A DNA stretch of 64,000 nucleotides from Pyrus communis (Eukaryota > Streptophyta > Magnoliopsida > Rosales > Rosaceae). Shown here piece after piece: positions 23,701-35,539 of this stretch. The stretch is taken from contig NC_084807.1 of the NCBI RefSeq assembly GCF_963583255.1, positions 5,126,872 to 5,190,871 on the forward strand, in the 5' to 3' direction. Position numbers and translations under genes: made by a program. The notes under the pieces are model-generated. The model did not search any database. It worked only from the letters and a program-made list of their open reading frames with translations, and was not told the DNA's origin. Within the stretch, counting starts at the first letter, position 1; each line of letters starts with the position of its first letter.

Positions 23701-25494
23701 GGTCCATATGGTCCACATCATCAAGAACAAGAAGAACTCTTCTAGAGCTTATGACTCTTTCAATCTTATTTAGTCCCTCACCAACACCATGTATTTTCAC
23801 TTCTTTGCTGTTCGAAAGATCATAAAGAAGTTGCATTTGTATTTGAACTAAGCCATTTGGTTGATCTGCTGTTTTATTGATATTTTCAATGAAACTACTT
23901 CTTTCAAAGCTTCTAAAGTTTGAATTGTAAACATGTTTTGCAATTGTTGTCTTCCCCATTCCAGGCATCCCATAAACAACAAGTATACCAACATCAGTTG
24001 ATCTGTCTTGTAACCATAAATTGATGCCCTTGACTCGAGAATGGATTCCAATCAATTTTGGTTCAACACTCAATGGCATGCGACTTAACTTATCTTCAAT
24101 CACATTAACAATTTTTTCAATAAACCTTGACTCGTACCTAAGAATTTGCAAACAAAATGAAAGATAAATCAAACATGTCATGTGCAATAAACCATCTTAA
24201 TGTGACTAGTTATTTTTCTTCAACTGGAAATTGGTAAATGTTCTCTCTCTAGTGTTTGATATGTTAGTTTTGCTAAATTTGTTTCTTTTGGTTTGTAAAT
24301 TTTTCTACATGATGTGAGTGTTAAATATTTTTGAAGTTTCACATTATCGTATGTTAAGAAAAAAAGGCAAGTTTATGCAGTGTAATATAGTTATTGGAGT
24401 TCTAATCAAGTACTTTTGTAAGTATAACATGAGTTAAATTGGAATTAATGCGAGCTTCAGCAGAAGGTTGTAAATGTTGGGATGTGACATCATGTCTCAC
24501 CAAAGGGATTTGGATCCTTTCTTGAGCCAATGAAGAGGATCTTCTTGACCAACCATCATGAATCATTGGATGAAAATTCAACGGCTATAATTATTATAAC
24601 TTTAAAGGAACTCTCTGTTTGTAGCCGTGAGATTTTCATCCAACGGCCCACGATAGTTGGTCAGGAAGATCCTCTCCATTGGCTCAGAAGAGGATCCAAA
24701 TCCTCACCGAAGTATTGGATGAATAAATAATGATTTAAATATATACTTTGTAATGGGGAGTGGGTCGGATCAGGTGATATTACTTGATAATATTGTATGA
24801 TTCAAGATTGGGTCAAATTAGCTGTTTACTTTAATCGGTGTCAACACATGACACCCGATTAAAATAACAAGTATGTCAAGAAAACGATACGAACATAAAA
24901 AATACGAGACGGATGCTAAGTCTAGTACCTACAAATCATATTATCAAATTGACAGAAGAAAGAGAAGAGAAACGGAGAAAATGAAAGTTACCCATCAGCT
25001 AAGACCATGCCTGCTAGATTTGCAACCTCTGCAAGTGCCTCTCTCCATCCCTTCACCTTTTTCGACGACTGAGTTCTCTTGTGTTCAGCAAATGCTTTTT
25101 CAATACTTCCCGTCTGCTTCCTCAAGTGGGACGGATCGACATCGTAGAAGACTGGTAAAACTACATGATCAGTTGAAGTCCTCTTGTGTTCAAGGATCAC
25201 CACAAGCTCATCGAGGCACCATTTGGATGAGGCGTAATCTTTCGAAAACACGACAACAGAAGTTCGTGACAGCTGGATCGCTTTCTGCAGTCCTGGTTTT
25301 ATAGCTTCTCCTCCTTCAAGTTCATTGTCGTCTCGAAACGTGAGAAATCCTGCGTTGTTCAAGGCTGTGTAGAGGTGGTCGGTAAAAGTCTTGCGAGTGT
25401 CTTCGCCTCTGAAGCTCAAGAACACGTCGTAGCGATAACCCCAAAAAGTGTTGGAATCAGAGGAAGTTCCTTGAGATGTTCTCACAAGAGCCAT
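20732..25494 (-). pseudogene. TIR-NB-LRR (TNL) resistance-type gene, copy B, frameshifted NB-ARC
   Basis: Paralogue of the gene at 630-6526 with the same six-exon structure: 25494-24992 (TIR), 24137-23053 (NB-ARC), 22969-22670 and 22561-21719 (LRR), 21626-21014 (C-JID), 20904-20732 (tail). The TIR exon is intact, 167 codons, with DVFLSFRGEDTRKTF and the WCLDELVVI helix. In the NB-ARC exon, P-loop GMPGMGKTT and kinase-2 are present, but 14 nt are missing between 23653 and 23654 relative to copy A, which removes most of the RNBS-B motif and shifts the frame; exon length is exactly 14 nt shorter (1085 against 1099). A second lesion is a TGA at 21519-21521, codon 36 of the C-JID exon. The frame after the deletion still holds GLPLALKV and MHDMIRDIGRE. 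A truncated TIR-NB product is conceivable. Confidence 0.88.
24506..24702. mobile_element. MITE with ~10-bp target duplication
   Basis: Terminal inverted repeats of about 45 bp, beginning GGATTTGGATCCT and ending with its complement. It is flanked by CTCACCAAAG (24496-24505) and CTCACCGAAG (24703-24712), one mismatch. Copy A has the single, empty target CTCACCGAAG (4507-4516), proving insertion after the duplication. The target size fits a Mutator-like MITE. It is located in the TIR/NB-ARC intron of TNL copy B. Confidence 0.85.
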
Positions 25495-25645
25495 TGATGC
25501 GGGTCGATGGACAAACAGTCTTTGCTAGGTGCATTGCAAATGTCTCTGTGCAAGGGAAATATTTAATAGAGTCATTCCTATCCACTTCCAGGAATGGCCA
25601 CAAGCATTGACCGAAAAAGCGTTTCTTTAAGTCATGGTCGGCCAC
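25457..25645 (-). CDS. Upstream ORF overlapping the TNL-B start codon (62 codons)
   Basis: Counterpart of the frame at 6489-6677, equal in length, with few amino-acid differences (MADHDLKKRF start, SRNFL end). It overlaps the TNL ATG at 25494 in a different frame. Function, if any, would be translational control. Confidence 0.3.
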   Translation of the reverse strand: MADHDLKKRFFGQCLWPFLEVDRNDSIKYFPCTETFAMHLAKTVCPSTRINGSCENISRNFL

Positions 25646-26085
25646 TGGTGGTAGAGATGAAAAGAAAAAATAAAGAGTACTTCTTGTTTTATATGTGATT
25701 TTATAAATTACAATTTATATTGATGGTTGCTTGCTTTTTTTGCGATAAAATACACTTTTAATTGCATTCGGTTTTTTTGTGATAAAATACAACACGGTTT
25801 GATAGCTATTCTATACTGATTTCTTGTCCTTGAAATGTTGGAGCCATTTCTACCAATCGTCAACCCACCAACTAGTAATTTACGATTTATAACACGGATT
25901 ATGGTCCATCAACCCTTTAAATACCAAGTTTTTTGTTTCTTGTGTACGGCAGCCGGCAGGTATATGGAAGCTAATTGGATTTAGTCCATGTCCTACACAA
26001 CCAAGCATGTTACGTATCGTTTAAGGCAAAAACATAAAACATAAATTCAATGAAGATTCCTTTGAATTCTTTTGCCGGCCACTAA

Positions 26086-26663
26086 AACCAAATCCAACCT
26101 GGGCTAAATGCTATTTTTTAGGTTTTACTCCTCGCAAACCCAACCTAATTCATGCTAAATGTGTAGACTAAATGCTAAAAACTAAAAAAATGCCAGATTT
26201 AGCCCAGGATTAGTGGGGCTGGGCCATTATATATGTGTATTTTATTTAGTTTTATATTTATAAATTCATTAAATTCAACGGTTAAGACCTAATTTGATGA
26301 AATTCAACAGTAAAAAAAAAAAAAATTAACGGTCCAAATTTAAATCTAACGACTAAAGTAATTAAAAAAAAAAAAATCTTTTATGTGTTTCATATTTTTT
26401 TTCATAGTGTTTAACGAGTTTCATGGTGTCGGTTTGTGATTTTTCAATATTTGTTAGAATCTAAATATTTTTATGTTAAAATGTTAATTATGATAGTTTA
26501 CATTATTTTTTCTTTTAAAAAAGTTACTTTAAGAAGAAAAAAAATTAGCCTAAATTCATTATTTAATAATCTGTGGGCTAAATTTTAGGCTAGAAGGGTT
26601 AGAAAAAACCTAAATTTTTTGGGCTAAAATTTTTAGTTTTTAGCACAATGATTGAAGATGGTC
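26086..26663. mobile_element. Tourist-like MITE, complete
   Basis: A 578-bp element between TAA (26083-26085) and TAA (26664-26666). The left end AACCAAATCCAACC and the complement of the right end GACCATCTTCAATC align over 14 bp with several mismatches, and both are followed by gggctaaa-type words. The 3-bp TAA target suggests the PIF/Harbinger group. It lies between the TNL-B upstream region and the 4CL-like gene. Confidence 0.6.
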
Positions 26664-26857
26664 TAAGAACATATGAATTTTTGAAGCAATTAACTATAAT
26701 CCCAACTTTGATTGACGTTTTAAACAATGTTAAGCCTCGATCTTGTCATCTTCGAAAAACATTAATTTAACCCTAATTACTGTCCTATTTATTTGCATTA
26801 TGCTACACCAAACTTTAATGTACCACATTTGCAAACACATCAATTTCCAACAGCATA

Positions 26858-28757
26858 ATGTCTCTCGAAGAGTTCTCCGGCGGGGATGGAGTCTACGTTG
26901 CCGGAGATACTACAAATGGTTTCGATCAAAAAACCGGAATATATCACTCCGTTCTCAACCTTGGTCACCGTTACAAAGTCCCCACCAGGCATAACCTCGA
27001 CACGGCCACATTTGTTTTGTCGCAGTTTCCACCCCGTCATCAGGCCGAGACAAGAGTTGCACTCATTGACTCGGCCACCAACGGGCGAGTTACCTATGAA
27101 CAGCTTCGTCATTCAGTTCATGCTCTCGCTTCAGGATTGTACCAGGGACTTGGTGTTCGAAAAGGGGATGTGGTTTTTCTCTTGTCCCCTAACTCACTTT
27201 TGTACCCAACCATATGCATGGCAGTGTTGTCAATTGGTGCAATTTTAACAACGGCAAATCCGGTCAACACCGAGTCAGAAATCGGCAAGCAAGTTCGCGA
27301 TTCGGGCGCCAAGCTTGCTATTTCATCTCCTGAGGAGCTTCACAAATTGGTCCCAACTGGGGTGCCTACAATCTTAACATCGAGGCCGTTGAATGATGAT
27401 ACCTCACTCACCATTGAAGAGTTGATTGAAGGGTGTGATCCCATTCCGACGGAGTTGATGCAAGCCCGTCCAACTCAGTCGGACACTGCTGCTATTTTGT
27501 ACTCCTCTGGGACTACTGGGATAAGTAAAGGTGTAGTTCTAACACATGCAAATTTCATTGCCATTATCGCAATGCTCAGATGGACGGTGGACAAAACATC
27601 AGCGCAAGACGATGTATTTTTGTGCTTCATTCCTATGTTCCACATCTACGGGCTCGCTTTCTTCGGCCTTGGATTGTTTTGCGGAGGAACCACCACTGTT
27701 TTGATGCAAAGGTTTGAGCTCAACAACATGTTGGATGCTATAAAAACTCACAAAGTGAGCAACATACCAGCTGTGCCTCCAGTGATTCTTGGACTAGTAA
27801 AGCATGCGAGCAAAACTGCCAGCGACTTGTCTTCTCTGAGGAGGGTGGGTTCAGGGGCTGCACCGTTGAGTAAAGAATTGATTGATGAGTTTAGAAAGCG
27901 GTTTCCTTGGGTTGAGATGAGACCAGGCTATGGCCTAACGGAAAGCTGTGGTGCAGCAACTTTTTTCATTTCAGACAAGCAGGCTAAGGCTCACTCCGCC
28001 TCTTGTGGGGAGCTGCTGCCGGGTTTTTTGGCTAAGATAGTGGATGTCGAAACTGGGGAGGCCTTGCCGCCGTATAAGGAAGGAGAGCTGTGGCTGAAGA
28101 GCCCTACTATTATGAAAGAGTATTTGGGGAATGTGGAAGCAACACTTGCAACTATTGACTCAGATGGCTGGCTCAAAACTGGTGATCTTTGTTACTTTGA
28201 TGAGGAAGGACTTCTTTACATCGTCGATCGGATCAAGGAGCTCATCAAGCATAACGGATACCAGGTTGCTCCGGCGGAGCTGGAGGCCATACTATTGAGT
28301 CATCCTCAAATTCTGGATGCAGCTGTTATACCGTGCGTAACTTACCTCCCTCTTTCTGTATGCTCATGAGCAGGCTTATCTGTATCCATATCTATATATC
28401 TATCTGTGTATATAATATGATTAAAGAATGCAGTGTTGAAGACGAAGAAGCAGGACAAATACCGATGGCATATGTGGTGAGAGCAGCTACTCCAGATGGA
28501 CTCACTGAAGACCAAGTCATCCAATTTGTTGCCGGCCAGGTCGGTCTTAAATCTTGATTCTGCATGTGTTTTCAGTAGCCATTAATCTTGAGTAACAGTC
28601 TTGTAACTTTTGTACTTGAAAATTTCAGGTGGCTCCCTACAAAAAAATAAGAAGAGTGCACTTCATCTCTGCCATTCCTCGGTCACCAGCAAGTAAAATC
28701 TTAAGGAAGGAACTGGTTACTTTACAAAACAAACAGCAAATAGTCTCTAGATTGTAA
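26858..28757 (+). CDS. 4-coumarate:CoA ligase-like acyl-CoA synthetase, peroxisomal
   Basis: Member of the adenylate-forming (AMP-binding) superfamily, activating a carboxylic acid through an acyl-AMP to the CoA thioester. Exons 26858-28332, 28434-28539 and 28629-28757 join in phase to 569 codons, normal for the 4CL-like group. Visible motifs are the AMP-binding loop [11 protein letters not shown] near residue 220, PGYGLTES, the GELWLKSP box, the [11 protein letters not shown] motif with [11 protein letters not shown], and the C-terminal lysine in [10 protein letters not shown]. The protein ends in SRL, a type 1 peroxisomal signal. In Arabidopsis, peroxisomal relatives include OPC-8:0 CoA ligase of jasmonate synthesis and other 4CL-like enzymes. 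The substrate here cannot be told from sequence, and true 4CL of lignin synthesis is cytosolic and lacks this signal. The start at 26858 gives the usual N-terminal length. No lesion seen. Confidence 0.93.
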
Positions 28758-28979
28758 TGCCTTTTTATCTGCCATTCTGGGATAATGGAGTTATCAAAAA
28801 ATAAAGTTTCAGGTGGAAGGAGTTGGAGATTACGAAGCACGTAATTGTCGTTAGAATTGTACATTTGTGTTTTTTCCATTCAAGAACGATCCATGTTTTC
28901 CATTCCAAGAACCAACCCATGTTTTTCTAGCATGTATTGTTCACTCATCATATGTTTTACACCCAATTATGGAAGTTTT

Positions 28980-29155
28980 TAGCTACTTAGTATTGCAGTC
29001 TAGTGATATGTATCTCTTGTCAATTAAAGGTTTTGAGTTCAATTATCGTCAAAGGTGAATTCGAACCAAATTATTATAGCTAGGCTTAGCCCACTTCCCC
29101 ACTCTTTAGTGTAGATAATATCGTTTGTTAAAAACAAAAAAAAAAAAAAAAAAAC
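28980..29155 (+). mobile_element. SINE copy
   Basis: Same family as 9146 and 39179: the cttagtattgcagtctagtg 5' part, box B-like gagttcaattatc, the aggcttagcccacttcccc segment, tagataatatcgtttgtt, and an A-rich tail of about 20. No clear target duplication found. Confidence 0.7.
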
Positions 29156-31919
29156 CTCCATAATTTAACCTCACCATGGGCAATCAATGCGGTTCAAATT
29201 CTCATTTGACAAGAATTGAACTTAAAGATCTTTCACTTACAAATGAAAAAGAATGGTGACCCAACTATGGGAGTTGAAGTAATTCGATGAGAGGTCCTGA
29301 TGATTAATGACTTGAATGAGCCACTGAAATATGTCCTGATATATCGGGCAAGGAGACTTCTAGCCTAACTTCCCTCTCGTCCACCAAAAACAAGGCAGTC
29401 TTGTAATGTTGTTCATTGCGAAAATTAGATGACCAAGATTAGCTTCATTAAGTCTCGAATTTTAATGCCCGAAAGTATACGAATAGGATGATAGTATGGC
29501 AAATCAGCACGAATATCGTCCCATCAAAGATCGAATTGATTCTAAAAGTTTTACTAACTAAACTGAAACAAATTACAATTGAGAAGCTTTAACGGAAAGT
29601 AGAGAAAATTTTAATTAAACTGAAAGTTTATATTAAGCTTGAAAAATAAACGCATTGAAATAATGAATTGAAAACATAGAAAACAAGACCCAGGGCATCC
29701 GAATTCACCGTAACCAATTCTGCTTAATTCCTCTTAATATGTAATCAACAAGTAATTCTCTAATATTGATGATCGATTTCCCTAAATTATTTAATGGACA
29801 TGGTATCTAGTTGCATCAAAAGTATCCTTACATGTTAACTTTCTATGACATCTAGACGAATTTAAACAAGAATCCATTTAGCTATATGGAAATCGTTGGA
29901 AAATCACATAAATCCTAATTGCAAGAAGCTAAAACCCAAGTATGATATCTACTCTCACTGGCATCAAATCAACTAAATTAAAACCTCGATGGTGATCAAG
30001 CATCTAAATAAAAATTAAGCACATTATGAATAGCAAAAGATAGTAAGAAAAACTTGATAATAACAATGCCAAAAGGAAATTAAATATTCATGACAGAGCT
30101 ACATTGTACCCCTAGGAAAGCAAAACCCTAGAAAAGCTCTTCCTCCTTGTTGTGCCAAAAAGCCCTATGCCCTTGTGAATATGATAGTTTTGGTGGCAAT
30201 ATAGTCTTCACAAGGAGAATGAATCTCCTTAATATAAACCCACGGCAAGCTATTAAGTCTCTCCTGAAGTCAATTGATAGCATTCCCATGTCAATTTGAT
30301 CTCCAAAACCTATGTAGTTTCATCTTCTTATTGTAATGCATATGTCTTGGCGCAGTGAATTAGCCTCTTGCTCCATTGGAATTACTCTAGATATCCGAAA
30401 ATCTCATTTTCCACTTTTTTTTCATCTAACTCCAGTATCGAATGCCTACAAATTGAAACAATAAAATTGATGCATGTAACCCATTCAAATATGCAAAATC
30501 CAAAGGAACTACTTGATAAAAATATATAAAAATATGACCACATCATTGTTTTCACAACATAGCAAAATGGAGTTATACGTGTAGAACAGATGACAGATCA
30601 GACAAGTCACAAAGACTAAGCAAGAAACACACAAAGTAAAAACTCATTTCAACAAGATATAGTAAAATATCAAGTCGTCCTCCTAACACCTAGCCCCTCC
30701 CCCTAGGATTCATCTGGCCAGCTAAAGTCATTAAGCTTTTATGAAAGATACAAAGGCATCGTCGTTTAAGGCAAGAAGTCTTTTTCGGCATACATGAGGC
30801 AATTCTAATATCAAACAATTCATCCATGAAGGGATATGAGTACAAAGAGAGTTTGCAGTACAAAACTAAAAGTATCAACCACAACATTTTGGACCTCTTT
30901 TATCATCTCTTTCCAACCTTTCTGAGAATTAGTTTTTCCAACTATTTAACCAGATGGACAGTGTTAATCACTTAATGTTAGAAGGAGAAAAAAAGGCAAC
31001 AAAACTCGTCCATAGAGTGAGACCACCATCCTGTTGTATCATTCGAATTACCAAAAAAGAAAAGAAACCACATCATGTCTTTATTGGAGAATGCAATTAT
31101 TGAAGAATGTACTTTCAGCATTTGGGTTGTATCTGCTATGTGGAAATGTAATATTTCTACAAAATTTATTGAAGAAATTTCTTCCCCATTCTTAAGATAT
31201 TATAAAACGGAAAATTACTAACTCTGAACCTCTTTTCCTCGCTCACTATCTTAGTTTGGCATCTGGACCAACATAAATTTCATATGGATCTATGCATAAA
31301 GTAAACATGAAAGGACAGAGTATTTCCCAAGAAAGAAGATACGACTCTCCAGCATACAAGTAAAGGTTAATATGGCATGTGCAAGTATTCCAGACTTTCT
31401 TAAAGTTCAAGACCAGCTGAGGTTTTCATGTTCTCACATATACTGGTTTCAGCACTAGATCAAATTATGAGATGGATAGTGAATATGGTATAAATAATCC
31501 TCTAAAAGTTATATTGGTGGTTAGCGAGCCATTACTAGAACAAAATTAAGTATACGAATAAACAATGATGCGGCATTGTAAACTAAATAGTAAAATTTAT
31601 CAGACCAAGTAGAAGATCCTTTATTTGAACACAAAAATAATCATACGTTTAAGATCATCTGCGATAAAATAAATATCAACAGATATTTCTTAAGAGGGAA
31701 GTGTCATTACCACATCGTCGGCAGGTTGAGTCAGCTAGAGTGGTCTGTTGGGGGCAAGCAGTCTTCATTGAAGGGTTCAACTTAAGTTATTTTGCAGATG
31801 ACACATGCTGAAAAATATGGATCATCATCAAGGGGTTAACATTTTCCATCGCTCAATAATTATATCCATTTCACTAATTTCAAGTCGCATTGTATTTATG
31901 AAACCTTGAATTACCAATT
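29156..31919. other. Intergenic, repeat-derived, no gene recognised
   Basis: Around 29450-30200 the wording (for example agggcatccgaattcacc) looks like a non-coding part of an old LTR retroelement read on the minus strand, but I cannot define ends. The rest is AT-rich with no recognisable coding sequence. The 3' end of the PORR gene transcript probably lies just below 31920. Confidence 0.4.
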
Positions 31920-33182
31920 TCAACTTCCATTGTCCAAGTTCTCTAACATTGGAATAACCCAGTCACCATCCATTTTGGCATCCCCATCTACTTTGAACGC
32001 CTTAATTTCCTCTGGAGCTGGCATTCCTCTAGTATTTCGACACCCAAGGAAAACAAGGTCTAAAGTTTTCCTCCGAACATCATATATCGGATTAGACTCA
32101 ATTAAGCACCCTTTACTATATGCCTCTCTAAGAAAAACGGTTTGAGTATTACGTCTGGTTGATATGTAAAAAATTCCAGGGTGCTTCAAGATAAGCTCCC
32201 GCACATTAACGACCATAGCAAAATCTTTCCGAAAATGAGCTAATCTTTCAACCTCAACCATCTTCTCTACTGACAAACTCAAGAACTCATGAAGAATACC
32301 AACCGCCCGTTTCTCATACCTCTCTATCCCTCCACAACTACGAATGCTGACAACCTCTTTCCTGTCATAAGGCTTCACGTAAGGAAGCCTTTGCCAATTC
32401 TTCAACTTATCTCTAAATCCTGCCTGGATTTCATACCCTGTTGGGAAATTTATAGGGAATGCATACTTTGTCTCGAACTCACTCAACCACTTCTCTCTAA
32501 ATTCCTTCTCTCGCCATTTCTCAACTTCAGCAACATCCAAATTCTCATCTCTACTAATCAGTTCTACAACCTCTAAATCAATCAACCTAAAATCCTTTGA
32601 ATATTTACCAAGGATGGATTCTCTGAAATCCTCGGGCAATCCAAATTCTTTCCTGACCAGCCCCAAAGCGTGGACATGCAGAGTGCCACTCACAGACATC
32701 ATCAACAACTTCTTTACACGATGAACAACTTCGAATTCCCATTGTTTCATAGCCATTACCTCTTCCTCTATTAAACCCCTCATTTTCTTACTGATCCTGC
32801 AACACAAACTGCGCCGCACCGGATGCGTAAACACCTCAAAAATATGTGGGTATTTGTGAACAAAGGCACCAATGCCTACATTAAGCCCCACAAGGTTCCT
32901 CCATCGAGACATTAGTTGCAAGGACACAAAGGGTCCACGTTTCCGATTGGACATGAGGTCGTGGAGTTTTAGGATGATATCGAGCTTCTTGAGGTGGGTT
33001 GTGAGTTTGTCTAGCTTTGAGTCCCTGGTTCGGTCTTCTAATCGTGTTCGGGCTGAAATTACAGGCTTTAGCCATCTTTTTTGTACAAAGGAATTGAAGG
33101 GGCCAAAAGGGGTCACTTGTGAGCTTAATATAGAAGCTCTGAACTTGAAGAGGCTGAGTTTGGAGCTTTCGAATATTCTCAT
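31920..33182 (-). CDS. PORR-domain protein (WTF1-like organelle RNA-binding protein)
   Basis: Intronless coding region of 420 residues. The PORR domain (plant organelle RNA recognition, formerly DUF860) fills most of the protein, from about residue 48 to 380, with characteristic stretches such as FVHKYPHIFEVF, the LPEDFR segment, FPTGYE, and a late LKHPGIFYIS. Members characterised in Arabidopsis and maize bind organelle introns and support group II intron splicing in chloroplasts or mitochondria. The first ~38 residues are rich in Ser, Arg and Phe and nearly free of acidic residues after position 4, as in a mitochondrial presequence, so mitochondria are the more likely site. The start is the first ATG of the open frame and gives a complete transit peptide. 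No lesions. The exact RNA target is not deducible. Confidence 0.92.
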   Translation of the reverse strand: MRIFESSKLSLFKFRASILSSQVTPFGPFNSFVQKRWLKPVISARTRLEDRTRDSKLDKLTTHLKKLDIILKLHDLMSNRKRGPFVSLQLMSRWRNLVGLNVGIGAFVHKYPHIFEVFTHPVRRSLCCRISKKMRGLIEEEVMAMKQWEFEVVHRVKKLLMMSVSGTLHVHALGLVRKEFGLPEDFRESILGKYSKDFRLIDLEVVELISRDENLDVAEVEKWREKEFREKWLSEFETKYAFPINFPTGYEIQAGFRDKLKNWQRLPYVKPYDRKEVVSIRSCGGIERYEKRAVGILHEFLSLSVEKMVEVERLAHFRKDFAMVVNVRELILKHPGIFYISTRRNTQTVFLREAYSKGCLIESNPIYDVRRKTLDLVFLGCRNTRGMPAPEEIKAFKVDGDAKMDGDWVIPMLENLDNGS

Positions 33183-34437
33183 GGGGTCTAATTTGGTGGG
33201 TTAAGCTTCCAAATTTGTTCGACTTTCTTCATCTCAAGTCCCACAAGAATCAAACTCTTTGAACCTAAAAAAAATTCATTTTCTGTATATTTAGTGATGA
33301 CCAACTTACACAGCCCTCATCAAAGGTTCTGGTTGGGTTGTACATCTGCCACTGCCTGCTATTCTCAAAGGCACAAAATGCAACGAATCAATCAGAAACA
33401 CGCCACATAAATGTATGAGAAATTACAATAATCTGAATCATCATAACAAACGATAGAAGAATCTGAGTAACATGTGAAATAAAGAATAATCGAGTTTGGC
33501 CTTCGGTTTTGAAAGGGTTAACTCCATGTTGGCTGATTCCAACCGAAATTAAAAACCTCATCTATCTTATAAATTACCATCCCCCTAAAACTATCGCCCG
33601 ATAATCAAAGGAAGCCCGAAACCTTCAACTGCATCAATATCCCCCCAAAGATTTGTTACCATGCTTCAATGGCACCCGCCGCGGTAAAGGATAAATTAGA
33701 CCCTAATAATACAACTTTTCCTCCCCTTTCTCTGCGTTTCTTCTCCTCTTTCTATGTTCTTAAAACCTCCCCATTCTGCAGTTTATCGGCCGAGATTTAT
33801 CGGGTGCCCAGAGAATATTATAATTAGCCAAATGCGTTCTTGTTTGTTGATGAAATGCAGATAAACTTTCTTCACTAATGCAAAAGAAAAACAAAAACAA
33901 AAAAAAAATCGAAGGGGATGCAATTCATAACCCAATCTTCCAAATACTTCCCTATCACTAATCACTTGGGAGAAATACCGAGTACAATTAATTACACCCT
34001 TAATTCTACCATACAAAGAGAGCTGTCAAGAGAGAGAGACTGACCGGTTATAGGAGCGTTCATCGTCGTTGTGAGCTTGGAAGACGGACGACGCTTGTGT
34101 ATTTATGGAGAAGCTCTGCAAATTGATGCATTCATGTTTGAAGTTGCAGTCAAAAGAGGAGCATGAAAACCTCGGCAGTGCAAATACAAGCGAGAAGCTG
34201 CACTTCCAGCCCAATGAAAGAGATCCAAAACGTTTATTTTTTTTATTTTTTAACCAAACGATATCACGTACCCTAAGTGAAAAGATAAATTTTCATTGTG
34301 ACGGGAACACGGGATACATCACGTGTTTTTATGTAAGTGATAAAAATTTTTATTTAAGTTATTAACTTTTTAGCACACAAATCACACCATTATTTATATA
34401 GTGACACGTAGTATACCAATCCGTGTTCCTATCACAT
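33183..34437. other. Upstream region of the PORR gene, no further gene
   Basis: Likely contains the promoter and possibly a leader exon of the minus-strand PORR gene. A short minus-strand frame at 34026-34214 has no known motif. Otherwise nothing recognised. Confidence 0.45.
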
Positions 34438-34590
34438 TGAAAAAAATTTCAAGTGGGAGGGGTGGCTTAGCCTCACAATGAACTAACAATAATGTGGTTC
34501 AAATTCATTTTTAACGAGAATCAAACCTAGAACCTCTCACTTGGAAAAAGCGAAATACCACATGGCTCTAATACTAAGTAGAGAGATGTA
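34438..34590 (-). mobile_element. SINE copy, minus orientation
   Basis: Reverse complement reads cttagtattagagccatgtg, then a box B-like ggtttgattctcg, gaatttgaaccacattatt and gaggctaagccac, matching the family members at 9146 and 39179. The oligo(A) end is short and no target duplication was found. Confidence 0.6.
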
Positions 34591-34767
34591 ATGTTTTATT
34601 GGTCCCCAACTTCACCTCCTGTTTCATTTTCGTCCCGAATTTGACATTGTGTACGGTCCTTACTCTTGCATGGTGTTTTGGTCATTTTCGAATATGGGTT
34701 TTGCAATTCGAGCCAATTCGAGTGAATCTAGGATTAGCAATCTCATACCTTTCGGAGGTCTCACTAA

Positions 34768-34913
34768 ACTAACCTAGCAAAGCATTTAGTCAGAGCGAGT
34801 CCAACTTAATCTCATTTAAGTTGGTTCGTGATCGCACCAAACTAACCTAGCAAAGCCTTTAGTCAGAGCGAGTCCAACTTAATCTTATTTAAGTTGGTCC
34901 GTGATCGCACCAA
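34768..34913. repeat. Two-copy tandem repeat, 73-bp unit
   Basis: Unit starting actaacctagcaaagc is present twice in direct tandem (34768-34840 and 34841-34913) with only about three differences. Non-coding. Confidence 0.9.
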
Positions 34914-35539
34914 ACACAGACCAGCGGTCTTAGCTAAGGCAATCCATTCCATTGGAACTAAACAAGGGCAAACAAACACCGAGTCTTAGTACTGGATTTC
35001 AGTAAGATCTGCTGTGGAATTGATCTTTTGTCCTTGTAGTGTTTGTGGGCCTCCTTGGTTTTGACGGTGTGAAAGTAGATCCGCATAATTGAGGTTGGCT
35101 GGGGTACAAGTAACTTGTTAGCCAAGAAAATTAAATATCAATCAATTTTTTTCTGAGACCACTAGGACATAAAGATTTTGAACTGTGTCGTACATACACA
35201 ATACAAATCCAACGGCTCTATCGATTTAAACATGAATATAAATAGAAAGATGAAGAAAAAAAATGATCAAATGGATGTTCATGAATTTCAAACAAACATG
35301 GTGTGTAAAAATCCTATAACTTAAAGACTCTAAATTTTCATCCTTTTACTGGCTATCGTAAAAGAACGCTTTCTGTAGGCCACCGCTTCCAGTAGGCCGC
35401 TGCTGGGATCTGCCTCACCTTCTTGACGGAGCTAGGACAGTTAACCAGGTGTATGAGCTTTCCATTTAAATGTTTCGTCACTGACTTCTATCATTTTCTC
35501 TTTTTGTCATGTTTTCCTGAACTGACCTTGCGACCCTTT

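Larger units (their letters stand above)
20164..26561. repeat. Segmental duplication, copy B
   Basis: Second copy of the block at 1-7595, in the same orientation, so the two form a direct tandem arrangement about 20 kb apart. It holds the second TNL gene with its upstream region. Unlike copy A, the Tourist-like MITE at its right end is complete, and the 4CL-like gene follows. Confidence 0.93.
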
